Source: Methanosarcinales archaeon (lineage in GTDB: Archaea; Halobacteriota; Syntropharchaeia; Alkanophagales; Methanospirareceae). From it: DNA of 5,613 bases. Both the position numbers and the translations under genes were made by a program. Positions 5,490 to 5,613 of this stretch are shown in pieces (position 1 is the stretch's first letter; the number at the start of each line of letters is the position of its first letter). The DNA lies in the NCBI GenBank assembly GCA_003661125.1, contig QMVO01000131.1:1-5613 (forward strand), given 5' to 3'. The notes under the pieces are model-generated. The model saw nothing but the letters and a program-made list of their open reading frames with translations. It was not told where the DNA came from and did not search any database.

Positions 5490-5613
5490 ATAAGCCGAGG
5501 AAGGGAATTACATTAACTGATTTCTTGCACTTGAAAAAAAGCGAAAGGGAAGAGCATGTAGAAAAAGAAACAGAAAAAGAGATAGAAGAGAAAGAAACTC
5601 CTCGCATATTCAC
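5486..5613 (+). CDS. Lys/Glu-rich protein of unknown function (partial, runs off right edge)
   Basis: Starts at the ATG of an ATGA overlap with the thpR stop, behind a strong GGAGGAG, and stays open to the end of the window (42 codons plus two bases). The visible N-terminus, MNKPRKGITLTDFLHLKK, could be a short structured or docking motif. It leads into a strongly charged Glu/Lys stretch (about residues 19-38) that probably forms a helix or a flexible linker, then TPRIF. I do not recognise the family. It does not resemble the start of a CCA-adding enzyme. The overlap and Shine-Dalgarno make translation as the fifth gene of the operon likely. No signal peptide or membrane segment is visible so far. 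Confidence 0.7.
   Translation, partial: MNKPRKGITLTDFLHLKKSEREEHVEKETEKEIEEKETPRIF

Noticed and set aside
1..5613. CRISPR arrays, insertion sequences, integrase attachment sites and long repeats
   Set aside because: No spaced direct repeats, terminal inverted repeats or transposase-like frames were seen on either strand.

Overview
The window looks like a piece of a euryarchaeal chromosome. The evidence is the small (DP1) subunit of the archaea-specific D-family DNA polymerase, a radical-SAM protein of the archaeal tetraether lipid synthase type, an archaeal-style cis-prenyltransferase, AT-rich TATA-box promoters and oligo-T terminators. Codon use is rich in AGA/AGG and ATA. A GDGT-making, methanogen- or ANME-like euryarchaeon would fit, but the window does not fix the lineage.

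Layout. (1) 1-226: a possible divergent gene start on the minus strand runs off the left edge. It is followed by an AT-rich promoter region with two identical TTTATATA boxes 25 bp apart, then a small UACG-capped hairpin next to a GGAGG sequence. (2) 227-1705: a complete radical-SAM gene, probably tes, which would join lipid tails to make membrane-spanning tetraethers. (3) 1706-1996: a gap without a protein gene. It has its own TATA box, two consecutive hairpins each followed after one base by ACA, and a T-run. I read it as an unannotated two-hairpin H/ACA-type guide RNA. (4) 1997-5613: a tightly packed plus-strand operon of thioredoxin (with a charged N-terminal extension), DP1 (10-nt overlap), undecaprenyl diphosphate synthase (18-nt gap), RNA 2',3'-cyclic phosphodiesterase ThpR (8-nt gap) and a Lys/Glu-rich protein of unknown function that runs off the right edge (ATGA overlap).

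The genes mix membrane lipid and polyprenyl carrier chemistry (tes, uppS), replication (DP1), redox (thioredoxin) and RNA processing (thpR, the putative guide RNA). The operon looks like a housekeeping cluster. The least expected item is the RNA at about 1741-1896.
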